Source: a virus. From it: DNA of 28,846 bases. The position numbers were made by a program, and so were the translations under genes. The DNA is taken from IMG/VR virus record IMGVR_UViG_3300031565_000259, positions 1-28,846 of that record; one strand, 5' to 3'. The notes below the pieces were generated by a model, which searched no databases, was not told the DNA's origin, and worked only from the letters and a program-made list of their open reading frames with translations. Of the stretch, positions 20,964 through 26,266 are shown in pieces (position 1 is the first letter of the stretch; every line of letters starts with the position of its first letter).

Positions 20964-21221
20964 TCAGTAAAAGCCGACGTTAGGCGCGTCTGTGATGTGG
21001 CCAAGCAAAACGGCGTAACCGTCGTATGGGGTGTTATTGCGATATTCGTCCTTATCGGCTTGCGACAAGTCGTAACCGGAAGACTCGCAATCTGCGAAGA
21101 AGCATTCAAACGCTGCATCCATAATCGCGCTTTGCGATGGTTCGGCAACGGTGACATGGTCAAGGCGCTTTCCGTCGTCGTCGCCGATGTTGCCCCAAAT
21201 AACTGTATATTCGTGTGTCAT
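20964..21221 (-). CDS. Small acidic hypothetical protein
   Basis: An 85-residue acidic protein (MTHEYTVIWGNIGDDDGKRL, then DHVTVAEPSQSAIMDAAFEC and a C-terminal D-G-Y-A-V-L-L-G-H-I-T-D). The opening strand, S-A-I-M-D-A-A-F-E-C helix and closing strand suggest a small alpha/beta fold. The phrase V-I-W-G-N-I-G-D-D-D resembles L-I-W-G-N-A-D-D-G in the 116-residue protein of the same operon, which could mean a shared short motif. The ATG at 21221 has AAGGAAA about 9-10 bases upstream. No function is known. Confidence 0.75.
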   Translation of the reverse strand: MTHEYTVIWGNIGDDDGKRLDHVTVAEPSQSAIMDAAFECFFADCESSGYDLSQADKDEYRNNTPYDGYAVLLGHITDAPNVGFY

Positions 21222-21224
21222 GGT

Positions 21225-21314
21225 TTAGTTTCCTTTCAATGTGTAAATGATTGACCATATCGCCAGCGCGCCAGCGCCAGCGAATAGGGATAGGGCGGCG
21301 ATGTGGGCGATCAT
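21225..21314 (-). CDS. 29-residue single-span membrane microprotein
   Basis: A very short gene: MIAHIAALSLFAGAGALAIW, then S-I-I-Y-T-L-K-G-N. Residues 4-25 form one transmembrane helix with a small-residue face (G-A-G-A). The ATG at 21314 is one base after the stop of the preceding gene, with GGAGG nine bases upstream, and the stop lies three bases before the start of the next gene. It fills the gap between two good genes exactly and shares their signals, which supports it despite its size. Microproteins with this look occur in other phages of proteobacteria. A role in the inner membrane is likely; its target is unknown. Confidence 0.6.
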   Translation of the reverse strand: MIAHIAALSLFAGAGALAIWSIIYTLKGN

Positions 21315-21315
21315 G

Positions 21316-21564
21316 TTACGCGCCCTCCACGTTTACGAAGACATAGCCGTTGCCCTTGGCGTTGCCGCCTTGTGCAAACTTACCTTGCCAGCCCATTTTA
21401 GCGATCAGGGCGTCTGCGGCGGCCTTGTGCGCGCCCTCAGTGTTTAGCGCATGGTCGTAACCAATAGTGACGCTACCGCCCCATGCGGATGCCTTGATAC
21501 GTCCGCCCTTGGTGTTGGTCGGGCCAAGGTAACGGGTTTCGATTGCTTGCGTAATGAATGTCAT
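21316..21564 (-). CDS. Conserved-looking small phage protein
   Basis: An 82-residue protein (MTFITQAIETRYLGPTNTKG, then GRIKASAWGGSVTIGYDHAL, and a later GWQGKFAQGGNAKGNGYVFV). The order of motifs I-x-T-R-Y-L-G-P-T-N-x-x-G-x-R-I-K-A, then Y-D-H-A-L-N and a central A-A-A-D-A-L helix recalls a widespread family of short phage and plasmid proteins without known function. The basic N-terminal strand pair may bind nucleic acid. The ATG at 21564 has AGGAG about 10 bases upstream. It is followed one base after its stop by the 29-residue microprotein gene. Confidence 0.8.
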   Translation of the reverse strand: MTFITQAIETRYLGPTNTKGGRIKASAWGGSVTIGYDHALNTEGAHKAAADALIAKMGWQGKFAQGGNAKGNGYVFVNVEGA

Positions 21565-21603
21565 AGTTTCTCACTCCTATTATTGGCACTAGCGCCATCC
21601 TCG

Positions 21604-21621
21604 CGGCGGATTGCTCCGCCG
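21604..21621 (-). other. Short hairpin with GNRA loop between two small genes
   Basis: On the minus strand CGGCGGA and TCCGCCG flank the tetraloop GCAA, giving a perfect seven-pair stem. It lies in the 67-base gap between the 72-residue and 82-residue protein genes. No T-tract follows, so it is not a terminator; it may stabilise or punctuate the operon mRNA. Confidence 0.45.
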
Positions 21622-21631
21622 TCCGGTGGTG

Positions 21632-21850
21632 TTAGGCGTATTCGCTGCCATTCCAGCGTTGCAGCTTGGCAGGGTCAATTGGGGCGCTGCTACTGCGTCC
21701 TGCTTCGCGGATAGCGTCCACATCGTCGACTGCGCCGATCATGATCCAGCCATACGGCCCCGCATAGCGGTAGCTGGTGAGGCCCTGCGCGGCGCATGGC
21801 TTGTCCCAGTAATCGGTGACGCGATAACCTTTTATCTTTGTGCGTCTCAT
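21632..21850 (-). CDS. Small conserved-looking phage protein
   Basis: A 72-residue protein (MRRTKIKGYRVTDYWDKPCA). The core SYRYAGPYGWIMIGAVDDVD followed by AIREAGRSS and a final LQRWNGSEY is a pattern I have seen in short proteins of many proteobacterial phages: a G-x-Y-G-W-I-M-I-G-A strand, an A-x-x-E-A-x-R-S helix and W-N-G at the end. Their function is unknown. I choose ATG 21850, in an ATGA overlap with the stop of the upstream gene and with GGGAGAG upstream, over the longer in-frame start at 21877. Confidence 0.75.
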   Translation of the reverse strand: MRRTKIKGYRVTDYWDKPCAAQGLTSYRYAGPYGWIMIGAVDDVDAIREAGRSSSAPIDPAKLQRWNGSEYA

Positions 21851-22197
21851 GCCATCTCTCCCAGTGCCAGCGCCCAAAGTTCATTGCAGACGCCATTGTC
21901 GGTGTAGTCAGCAATCAATTCGCTACCATCGTCGGCATTGCCCCAGATAAGGCTAAAGCTGCCAGCATCATGCCAGCCTACAGTTTTGCTGGGGTCAGCG
22001 GCATGAAGCCGCAGCGTGTCCTCGCCTGTCGTGCAAAGCGCATCCTTGATGGTCTTTGAATTGGTGCTGCGCTTTACAGTCCATTCCTCGCCGTCATTGA
22101 CGCTGATGGTATAGCCAGCGTTTAACGCTGCGCGGATTAGCCGCCGCGCTATGTTGCGCTCTCCGGCTGTTGCGTATTGTTGAAAAGATGTCGTCAT
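21847..22197 (-). CDS. Hypothetical protein, largest of the leftward small-gene operon
   Basis: A 116-residue protein. The N-terminus FQQYATAGERNIARRLIRAA is a helix, followed by GYTISVNDGEEWTVKRSTNS, a T-L-R-L-H strand and, near the end, SFSLIWGNADDGSELIADYT then C-N-E-L-W-A-L-A-L. This arrangement of motifs (I-S-V-N-D-G-E-E, L-R-L and L-I-W-G-N) is shared with unnamed phage proteins in similar accessory blocks. The ATG at 22197 has AGGAG about 9 bases upstream. The stop overlaps the next start. No function is known. Confidence 0.78.
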   Translation of the reverse strand: MTTSFQQYATAGERNIARRLIRAALNAGYTISVNDGEEWTVKRSTNSKTIKDALCTTGEDTLRLHAADPSKTVGWHDAGSFSLIWGNADDGSELIADYTDNGVCNELWALALGEMA

Positions 22198-22222
22198 TGG
22201 TTCTCACTCCTGTTGGTTAAGG

Positions 22223-22429
22223 TTATGCGTATGGTTCGATTTGCATCACACGTCCGCATGATGTGAAGAAGTCAGCGCAATGCTGATTGAGCGGGTCGCG
22301 CTCTAGGTCGATAATGACAAACATATCGTGCGCTAGTGCGATCGCGTCCGCCAAGCTGTCGGCTGTGGCGACGACAGTCTTGCGGCGATTTGGGCCGACG
22401 CCAAAAGTTTCGATAATTTCGTAGGTCAT
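22223..22429 (-). CDS. Small hypothetical protein
   Basis: A 68-residue protein (MTYEIIETFGVGPNRRKTVV, then ATADSLADAIALAHDMFVII and a short C-terminal part with two Cys). The strand-helix-strand order with A-D-S-L-A-D-A-I-A-L-A-H resembles small alpha/beta modules found in many phage early regions. The ATG at 22429 has AAGGAG about 8 bases upstream. It is the second gene after the promoter at 22644-22671. No function is recognised. Confidence 0.75.
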   Translation of the reverse strand: MTYEIIETFGVGPNRRKTVVATADSLADAIALAHDMFVIIDLERDPLNQHCADFFTSCGRVMQIEPYA

Positions 22430-22442
22430 GTCGTTTGCTCCT

Positions 22443-22610
22443 TCACTGATTGATTAGGCGATGCAATGCCGCAGCGCGCTTATATTCGGTCATTAGCTTG
22501 CGCTGGATAGCTTTCAGATTTGAAAGCTGGCCCTTGCTGGCAACTGGGCAATTAATCATGTTGTCAATCCGCATCATGTCGGAAACAATCGTGTGGGTGT
22601 TGCGTGGCAT
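22443..22610 (-). CDS. 55-residue basic protein, first gene of the leftward operon
   Basis: A small basic, helical protein (MPRNTHTIVSDMMRIDNMIN, then CPVASKGQLSNLKAIQRKLM and TEYKRAAALHRLINQ). The ATG at 22610 has AAAGGA about 9 bases upstream and follows a promoter whose start should lie near 22637, so the leader is only about 27 bases. It is below 60 codons and easily missed. As the first gene of a leftward early-type operon it would be among the first products made. No family is recognised; charge and helix content allow nucleic acid or protein binding. Confidence 0.7.
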   Translation of the reverse strand: MPRNTHTIVSDMMRIDNMINCPVASKGQLSNLKAIQRKLMTEYKRAAALHRLINQ

Positions 22611-22643
22611 TTTAAAAAATCCTTTCGTTCGTGCTGTGCCCTC

Positions 22644-22671
22644 ATTCTACATTTTAAGAGGGTAGTTACAA
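22644..22671 (-). promoter_or_regulatory. Main leftward promoter of the small-gene operon
   Basis: On the minus strand TTGTAA (22666-22671) and TAGAAT (22644-22649) are separated by 16 bases, the same spacing as the consensus promoter at 19211-19238. The spacer contains CTACCCTC next to the -35 box, as there. The predicted start near 22637 leaves room for the ribosome binding site of the gene at 22610. Confidence 0.68.
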
Positions 22672-22790
22672 GACACTATTTTACCCTCTCATGTCGATTT
22701 CTGGATTTGCAGCAAATTGTGTTGCATTTCTGCACTACCCTCTAAAACCGATTTTAAGCCTCATATAGCGCGATTTGAGTTTGAGGGTAG
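22657..22790. repeat. Cluster of four GAGGGTA / TACCCTC motifs
   Basis: AGAGGGTAGT (22657-22666), TTACCCTCT (22681-22689), ACTACCCTCT (22734-22743) and GAGGGTAG (22783-22790) lie within 134 bases in both orientations; the first and third are exact inverted copies over ten bases. The fourth extends to AGTTTGAGGGTA (22778-22789), identical over 12 bases to 19221-19232 in the other leftward promoter. They look like binding sites of one regulator. Confidence 0.6.
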
Positions 22791-22871
22791 GTTAGTATGG
22801 AAAAGGGTCGAGTCTTAAAAGGTTCTGGTTCTGTTCCGTATCTGTTCCAATAGTCATGCGATCGGGTGAAA

Positions 22872-23031
22872 TGACGTCCAAATGGCGTTCGATTTGGTGG
22901 CTGGCAGATATCCTGTAAAATGTTTGGATTTTAGGGACGTCAAAACAGTCGTGAGGGACGTCATGAAAAGCGGTGCAAATGACGTCCCGAAAAATGGCTT
23001 GATTGCGCGGATTAATGGCAAAGGGACGTCA
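22872..23031. repeat. Five copies of a GGGACGTCA motif (candidate iterons or operators)
   Basis: The nine-base word GGGACGTCA or its complement occurs at 22934-22942, 22955-22963, 22980-22988 (inverted) and 23023-23031, with an eight-of-nine copy at 22872-22880 (inverted). The core GACGTC is palindromic. Centres are 63, 21, 24 and 44 bases apart; the first two gaps are whole helical turns. The stretch has no credible gene. Confidence 0.8.
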
Positions 23032-23036
23032 TATTG

Positions 23037-23100
23037 TTATGAAATAGATATATAGGTGATGTTTGAAAATTAGATGTATATTTATAACCTATATGGTTTG
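23037..23100. other. AT-rich segment with inverted repeat, possible unwinding element
   Basis: This 64-base segment is strongly A/T-rich compared with the window. ATATAGGT (23050-23057) and ACCTATAT (23087-23094) are exact inverted copies. It lies right after the GGGACGTCA cluster and before the second repeat block, the usual arrangement of protein sites and an easily melted region at an origin. Confidence 0.45.
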
Positions 23101-23131
23101 CTACGCTGGCAGGCCAGTTGAAAACCGATGA

Positions 23132-23322
23132 CAACTTGACAATTTGACTTGATGCATAAATGTCACACTTCCCCATCAATCGCGCATGACGTTAACGTAA
23201 AGCGTCATGGTCGCGCAGTCATGACCCGCGCAGTCATGGCAACTTGACAACCCGCCCATGCATAAATGTTGCACCGCAGCATAGCCAGCCAGCCGATGTG
23301 TTTTTCTTGACGTTAACGTAAA
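23132..23322. repeat. Second block of short direct and inverted repeats
   Basis: Several sets overlap. CAACTTGACAA (23132-23142 and 23240-23250) is each time followed by ATGCATAAATGT (23152-23163 and 23258-23269). CGCGCAGTCATG repeats at 23212-23223 and 23227-23238. The 15-base TGACGTTAACGTAAA repeats at 23187-23201 and 23308-23322 and contains the palindrome ACGTTAACGT. CATGACG (23185-23191) and CGTCATG (23203-23209) form an inverted pair. No gene is supported here. Confidence 0.75.
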
Positions 23323-23388
23323 CGTAAAGCCAAAAGGCCAACCGAAAATCTGGAGCTGATCGCCGATCGCTTTTCGCCGCTGGCTGGA

Positions 23389-23411
23389 GGGGGGAGGGGT
23401 GGGGCCTTGGG
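23389..23411 (+). other. Potential G-quadruplex upstream of the terminase genes
   Basis: The plus strand has four G runs of 6, 4, 4 and 3 bases, separated by one, one and four bases, which fits the canonical G-quadruplex pattern. It lies about 70 bases before the small terminase start and is followed by a run of T at 23446-23459. The role is unknown. Confidence 0.5.
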
Positions 23412-23481
23412 CCGCGTGACTGTCACGGGCACCGTCCGCAAACAATTTTATTTTTTTTTGCAATCTGGTTTGCAACACACT

Positions 23482-23994
23482 ATGGTACGCCCAATGACTT
23501 TCTACTCACTGCCATTCACACCAGAACGGACGCAAGCCACAGAGGCGCGGCTAGAGGCAATCTATGAAGCTGCCCGCTACGGCCTCAAGGGTGACAGTTT
23601 GGCGATGGCTGCTGGATTGACGCCGCGCCAATTCCGCGTGCTGGCCGACGCTGACCCGCTGGTGGAGATGGCTGAGATCAAAGGTCGCGCTGACGGCGAA
23701 TACACAGCGGCTAAAACGATGTATGACGCAGCGCGCGATGGCGACAGCAAGGCTGCGCTGGAAATACTCAAGCATCAGCACGGCTGGGTAGCCAAGCAAC
23801 AGATCGACGTGAACATCGACCAGCAGATCAGCATTACAGGCGCGCTCGAAAAGGCACAGCAGCGCGTCATCGAAGGGACGTATCTTGAGATACCCCAGCT
23901 AGAGGATAACACACCAAATGCAGCAGCCGATTTACAGCGCATCGGAAGAGATGGAATTGATGTCGCGGCTATGGTCGCCGGCAATCAAGGATGA
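23482..23994 (+). CDS. terS: Terminase small subunit
   Basis: A 170-residue protein if ATG 23482 is used; ATG 23494 is possible, and neither has a clear ribosome binding site. The N-terminal part holds a helix-turn-helix-like unit (YEAARYGLKGDSLAMAAGLT then PRQFRVLADADP), the middle is a helical oligomerisation region (EYTAAKTMYDAARDGDSKAA then LEILKHQHGW), and the C-terminus has the segment IDVNIDQQISITGALEKAQQ that is usual in terminase small subunits. The protein would bind the packaging site as a ring and activate the large subunit. It precedes the large subunit gene with a 77-base overlap. A longer frame starting at 23407 uses a non-ATG codon inside the G-rich stretch and is not supported. 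Confidence 0.85.
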   Translation: MVRPMTFYSLPFTPERTQATEARLEAIYEAARYGLKGDSLAMAAGLTPRQFRVLADADPLVEMAEIKGRADGEYTAAKTMYDAARDGDSKAALEILKHQHGWVAKQQIDVNIDQQISITGALEKAQQRVIEGTYLEIPQLEDNTPNAAADLQRIGRDGIDVAAMVAGNQG

Positions 23995-25444
23995 CCCACT
24001 AGCTTTTGTATTACTGACATTCCCGTGGGGCGAAAAGGGTACGCCGCTAGAGCATTTCCAAGGCCCGCGTAAATGGCAACGCGAAGTGTTGGGCACGCTA
24101 CGCGACCACATCAAGCAGAACAACGGCAAGCTAGACTATGACACCATGCGGCTGGCGATTGCGTCAGGCCGCGGGATTGGCAAGTCAGCCTTAGTAAGCT
24201 GGCTGACGATATGGATGCTGTCTACGCGCATCGGCAGCACGACCATCGTGTCGGCAAACTCCGAAGCGCAGCTCAGAAGCGTAACATGGGCCGAAATTAC
24301 CAAGTGGCTGGCGATGTCGCTTAACAGCCATTGGTTCGAGATAGCCGCCACACGCATCATGCCAGCCAAGTGGCTGACCGAACTGGTCGAGCGCGACCTC
24401 AAAAAAGGCACGCGCTACTGGTCAGTCGAAGGGCGGCTGTGGTCCGAAGAGAACCCTGACGCATACGCAGGGGTCCACAACTTCGACGGTGTGCTGCTGA
24501 TCTTCGACGAAGCCAGCGGTATTCCAGATAGCATCTGGTCGGTTAGTGACGGTTTCTTCACGGAGAATACGCCGCACCGCTTTCATGTCGCCTTTTCCAA
24601 CCCGCGGCGGAACACTGGCTATTTCTACGAGACATTCCACAGCAAGCGGGCGTTCTGGCAGACGCGCAACATCGACGCGCGTGATGTCGAGGGTACAGAC
24701 AAAAACCTGTATCAGCGCATCATCGACGAATATGGGGCTGACAGCTACCAAGCGCACGTCGAAGTCTTCGGTAAGTTCCCGTCAGAAGGTGACGATCAGT
24801 TCATCGGCGTCAATCTGGTGGACGACGCAATGGCACGGCCCAAGTATAAGGACGAAACGGCGCCCATCGCCATCGGTGTTGACCCTGCGCGGTTTGGCGC
24901 TGACGCCACCGTCATCGCTGTGCGGCAGGGCCGCGACATCATCGCCATCAAGCGGCTGAAAGGCGCTGACACTATGGAAGTGGTAGGCCATGTCATCGAC
25001 GCTATCGAAGAGTATAAGCCTGCGCTGGTCGTCATCGACGAAGGCGGGCTGGGCGCAGGCATCGTAGACCGGCTGAAAGAGCAGCGGTACAAGATACGCG
25101 GCGTGAACTTCGGCAATAAGGCCATGAAGCAGATGATGTACGGAAACAAGCGTGCTGAAATGTGGGGCGCCATGCGTGACTGGCTGAAAACGGCGCACAT
25201 ACCCAACGACAGGTTCCTGAAAACTGACCTGATAAGCCCTAAGATAAAGCCCGACAGCAAGGGGACCATCTTCCTCGAAAGCAAGAAGGACATGAAGTCG
25301 CGCGGACTGGCCTCGCCAGACGCTGCGGACGCCATTGCAGTGACTTTTGCATTTCCTATCGCACACCGCGAAGCACGCGTTGACAAGCGACGCATGAGCA
25401 GTTATTCTCCACAAGGAATTTCTACAAGCTGGATGGGTTCGTAA
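23918..25444 (+). CDS. terL: Terminase large subunit
   Basis: A 508-residue packaging motor with ATPase and nuclease parts. The ATPase has Walker A GRGIGKS near residue 84 and Walker B LLIFDEAS near 195 with the catalytic Glu. The RNase H-like nuclease has its acidic residues in VDPARFGADATV (near 321), VVIDEGGLGAG (near 371) and SPDAADAIAV (near 466). The family-specific N-terminus RLWSPAIKDDPLAFVLLTFP then WGEKGTPLEHFQGPRKWQRE is intact. ATG 23918 is chosen because GAGGATAA lies about 9 bases upstream and the segment up to residue 20 fits the family; a start at 23951 is possible. It pumps DNA through the portal and cuts it, probably by a headful mechanism as in other P22-like phages, though the cutting mode cannot be read from the sequence. 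Confidence 0.95.
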   Translation: MQQPIYSASEEMELMSRLWSPAIKDDPLAFVLLTFPWGEKGTPLEHFQGPRKWQREVLGTLRDHIKQNNGKLDYDTMRLAIASGRGIGKSALVSWLTIWMLSTRIGSTTIVSANSEAQLRSVTWAEITKWLAMSLNSHWFEIAATRIMPAKWLTELVERDLKKGTRYWSVEGRLWSEENPDAYAGVHNFDGVLLIFDEASGIPDSIWSVSDGFFTENTPHRFHVAFSNPRRNTGYFYETFHSKRAFWQTRNIDARDVEGTDKNLYQRIIDEYGADSYQAHVEVFGKFPSEGDDQFIGVNLVDDAMARPKYKDETAPIAIGVDPARFGADATVIAVRQGRDIIAIKRLKGADTMEVVGHVIDAIEEYKPALVVIDEGGLGAGIVDRLKEQRYKIRGVNFGNKAMKQMMYGNKRAEMWGAMRDWLKTAHIPNDRFLKTDLISPKIKPDSKGTIFLESKKDMKSRGLASPDAADAIAVTFAFPIAHREARVDKRRMSSYSPQGISTSWMGS

Positions 25445-25446
25445 GC

Positions 25447-25713
25447 ATGGCGGACAAGAAAAAGTCTGTGTCGCTGTCAGTTGGCCGTGGAGAGAAGCTG
25501 TCCGCCGCCAAGGGCGCGGGGCTGACCGCCAAAGGCCGTGCTAAATACAACGCTGCGACAGGCTCTAAGCTGAAGGCGCCAGCGCCCAACCCGAAGACAA
25601 AGGCCGATGCAGGCCGCAAAGCGTCATTTTGCGCCCGCATGGGCGCTGTAGCAGCCAAAGCTAAGGATGGTACCCGCGCTAAGGCTAGTTTGAAAAGGTG
25701 GAATTGCTCGTGA
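25447..25713 (+). CDS. Basic small protein of DUF6321 type
   Basis: An 88-residue Lys/Ala-rich protein. The core SAAKGAGLTAKGRAKYNAAT followed by GSKLKAPAPNPKTKADAGRK, S-F-C-A-R-M and a final S-L-K-R-W is the signature of a short phage protein family (DUF6321) usually found near the terminase and portal genes. ATG 25447 follows the terminase stop by two bases, and the next gene starts inside its stop codon (GTGA). Its function is unknown; the charge and size would allow DNA binding, and it may be packaged with the DNA. Confidence 0.8.
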   Translation: MADKKKSVSLSVGRGEKLSAAKGAGLTAKGRAKYNAATGSKLKAPAPNPKTKADAGRKASFCARMGAVAAKAKDGTRAKASLKRWNCS

Positions 25714-25868
25714 AGCCCGGACTATATGCCAATATCCATGCCAAGAAGGCCCGCATTGCGGCTGGTTCTGGCGAAAAGATGCGTAAACCCGGCGCTAAAG
25801 GCGCACCAACAGCCAAAGCGTTCAAAGAGAGCGCCAAAACAGCTAAACCAGCTAAGAAGGGTAAGTAA
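25710..25868 (+). CDS. 52-residue basic protein, GTG start
   Basis: The sequence reads MKPGLYANIHAKKARIAAGS, then GEKMRKPGAKGAPTAKAFKE, and ends in a Lys/Ala tail. The phrase G-L-Y-A-N-I-H-A-K-x-x-R-I-A-A-G-S-G-E-K-M-R is one of the most recognisable small-protein signatures beside phage portal genes. The start is GTG at 25710, which overlaps the preceding stop (GTGA); the stop is directly followed by the next ATG. The gene is short and lacks an ATG, so it is easily missed. No function is known, but the high Lys content suggests nucleic-acid contact. Confidence 0.8.
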   Translation: MKPGLYANIHAKKARIAAGSGEKMRKPGAKGAPTAKAFKESAKTAKPAKKGK

Positions 25869-26120
25869 ATGCCAGCCAACAAATACACCAAAACATTGTA
25901 CAAGTCTGGTACTATTAAGGCTGAAAAGGCCGCTATGGCTAACCGCGATCCAGCCCGCAAAGCAGCAGCCATGAAGATTTTGGCGCGCGAAGGCACGACA
26001 AGCGCAGCCGGTGGCCGCGCACCCGTCAAAATGCCAGCTAAAACACCAGCGCCAAAAGCGCCACAAGTCATCCGTACAACGACGATGATGAAGCCCACGC
26101 CAACGGGCAAAAAGAAATAA
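25869..26120 (+). CDS. Lys/Ala/Pro-rich small basic protein
   Basis: An 83-residue protein (MPANKYTKTLYKSGTIKAEK, then AAMANRDPARKAAAMKILAR and a Pro/Lys-rich tail ending T-G-K-K-K). Composition is like that of histone H1-type or nucleoid proteins, with about one fifth Lys plus Arg. ATG 25869 follows the preceding stop directly, with AAGGGTAAG upstream. I do not recognise the family as well as its neighbours. Placement in a run of four such genes between the terminase and the portal suggests a common role. Confidence 0.72.
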   Translation: MPANKYTKTLYKSGTIKAEKAAMANRDPARKAAAMKILAREGTTSAAGGRAPVKMPAKTPAPKAPQVIRTTTMMKPTPTGKKK

Positions 26121-26122
26121 CC

Positions 26123-26263
26123 ATGCCGCTCGTCAAATCGACAGGTAAAGCCGCGTTCCGCAAGAACATCAAGGCTGAAGTAAACGCTGGCAAGCCTGTG
26201 AAGCAGGCTGTTGCGATAGCGTACAGCGTCAAACGAGAAGCCGCCAAGAAGGGCAAGAAATAG
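26123..26263 (+). CDS. 46-residue basic protein of the portal-adjacent KS-x-AF-KNI type
   Basis: The protein reads MPLVKSTGKAAFRKNIKAEV, then NAGKPVKQAVAIAYSVKREA and A-K-K-G-K-K. The pattern P-L-V-K-S, A-F-x-K-N-I-K-x-E and K-P-x-K-Q-A-V-A-I-A-Y-S-V-K-R is a very widespread short protein in phages and prophages, often next to portal or terminase genes, with no proven role. ATG 26123 starts two bases after the preceding stop. It ends three bases before the portal gene. It is under 60 codons and often left unannotated. Confidence 0.82.
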   Translation: MPLVKSTGKAAFRKNIKAEVNAGKPVKQAVAIAYSVKREAAKKGKK

Positions 26264-26266
26264 CAC

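Noticed and set aside
22450-22665. 71-codon open frame on the plus strand
   Set aside because: It is opposite the 55-residue first gene and promoter of the leftward operon, which have good start signals; this frame has none.
23136-23163. TTGACA followed by CATAAA as a rightward promoter for terS
   Set aside because: The spacing is 13 bases here and 11 in the second copy, too short for sigma70; the pair is better read as a direct repeat.
22872-23322. CRISPR array
   Set aside because: Repeats are 9-15 bases long, in both orientations, and lack regular 25-40-base repeats and spacers; no cas genes are present. The Cas4-like nuclease belongs to the phage replication module.
23176-23478. 100-codon open frame on the minus strand in the control region
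   Set aside because: It runs across the repeat arrays and the G-rich stretch, has no ribosome binding site, an odd composition (many His, Cys and Pro) and no resemblance to a known protein.
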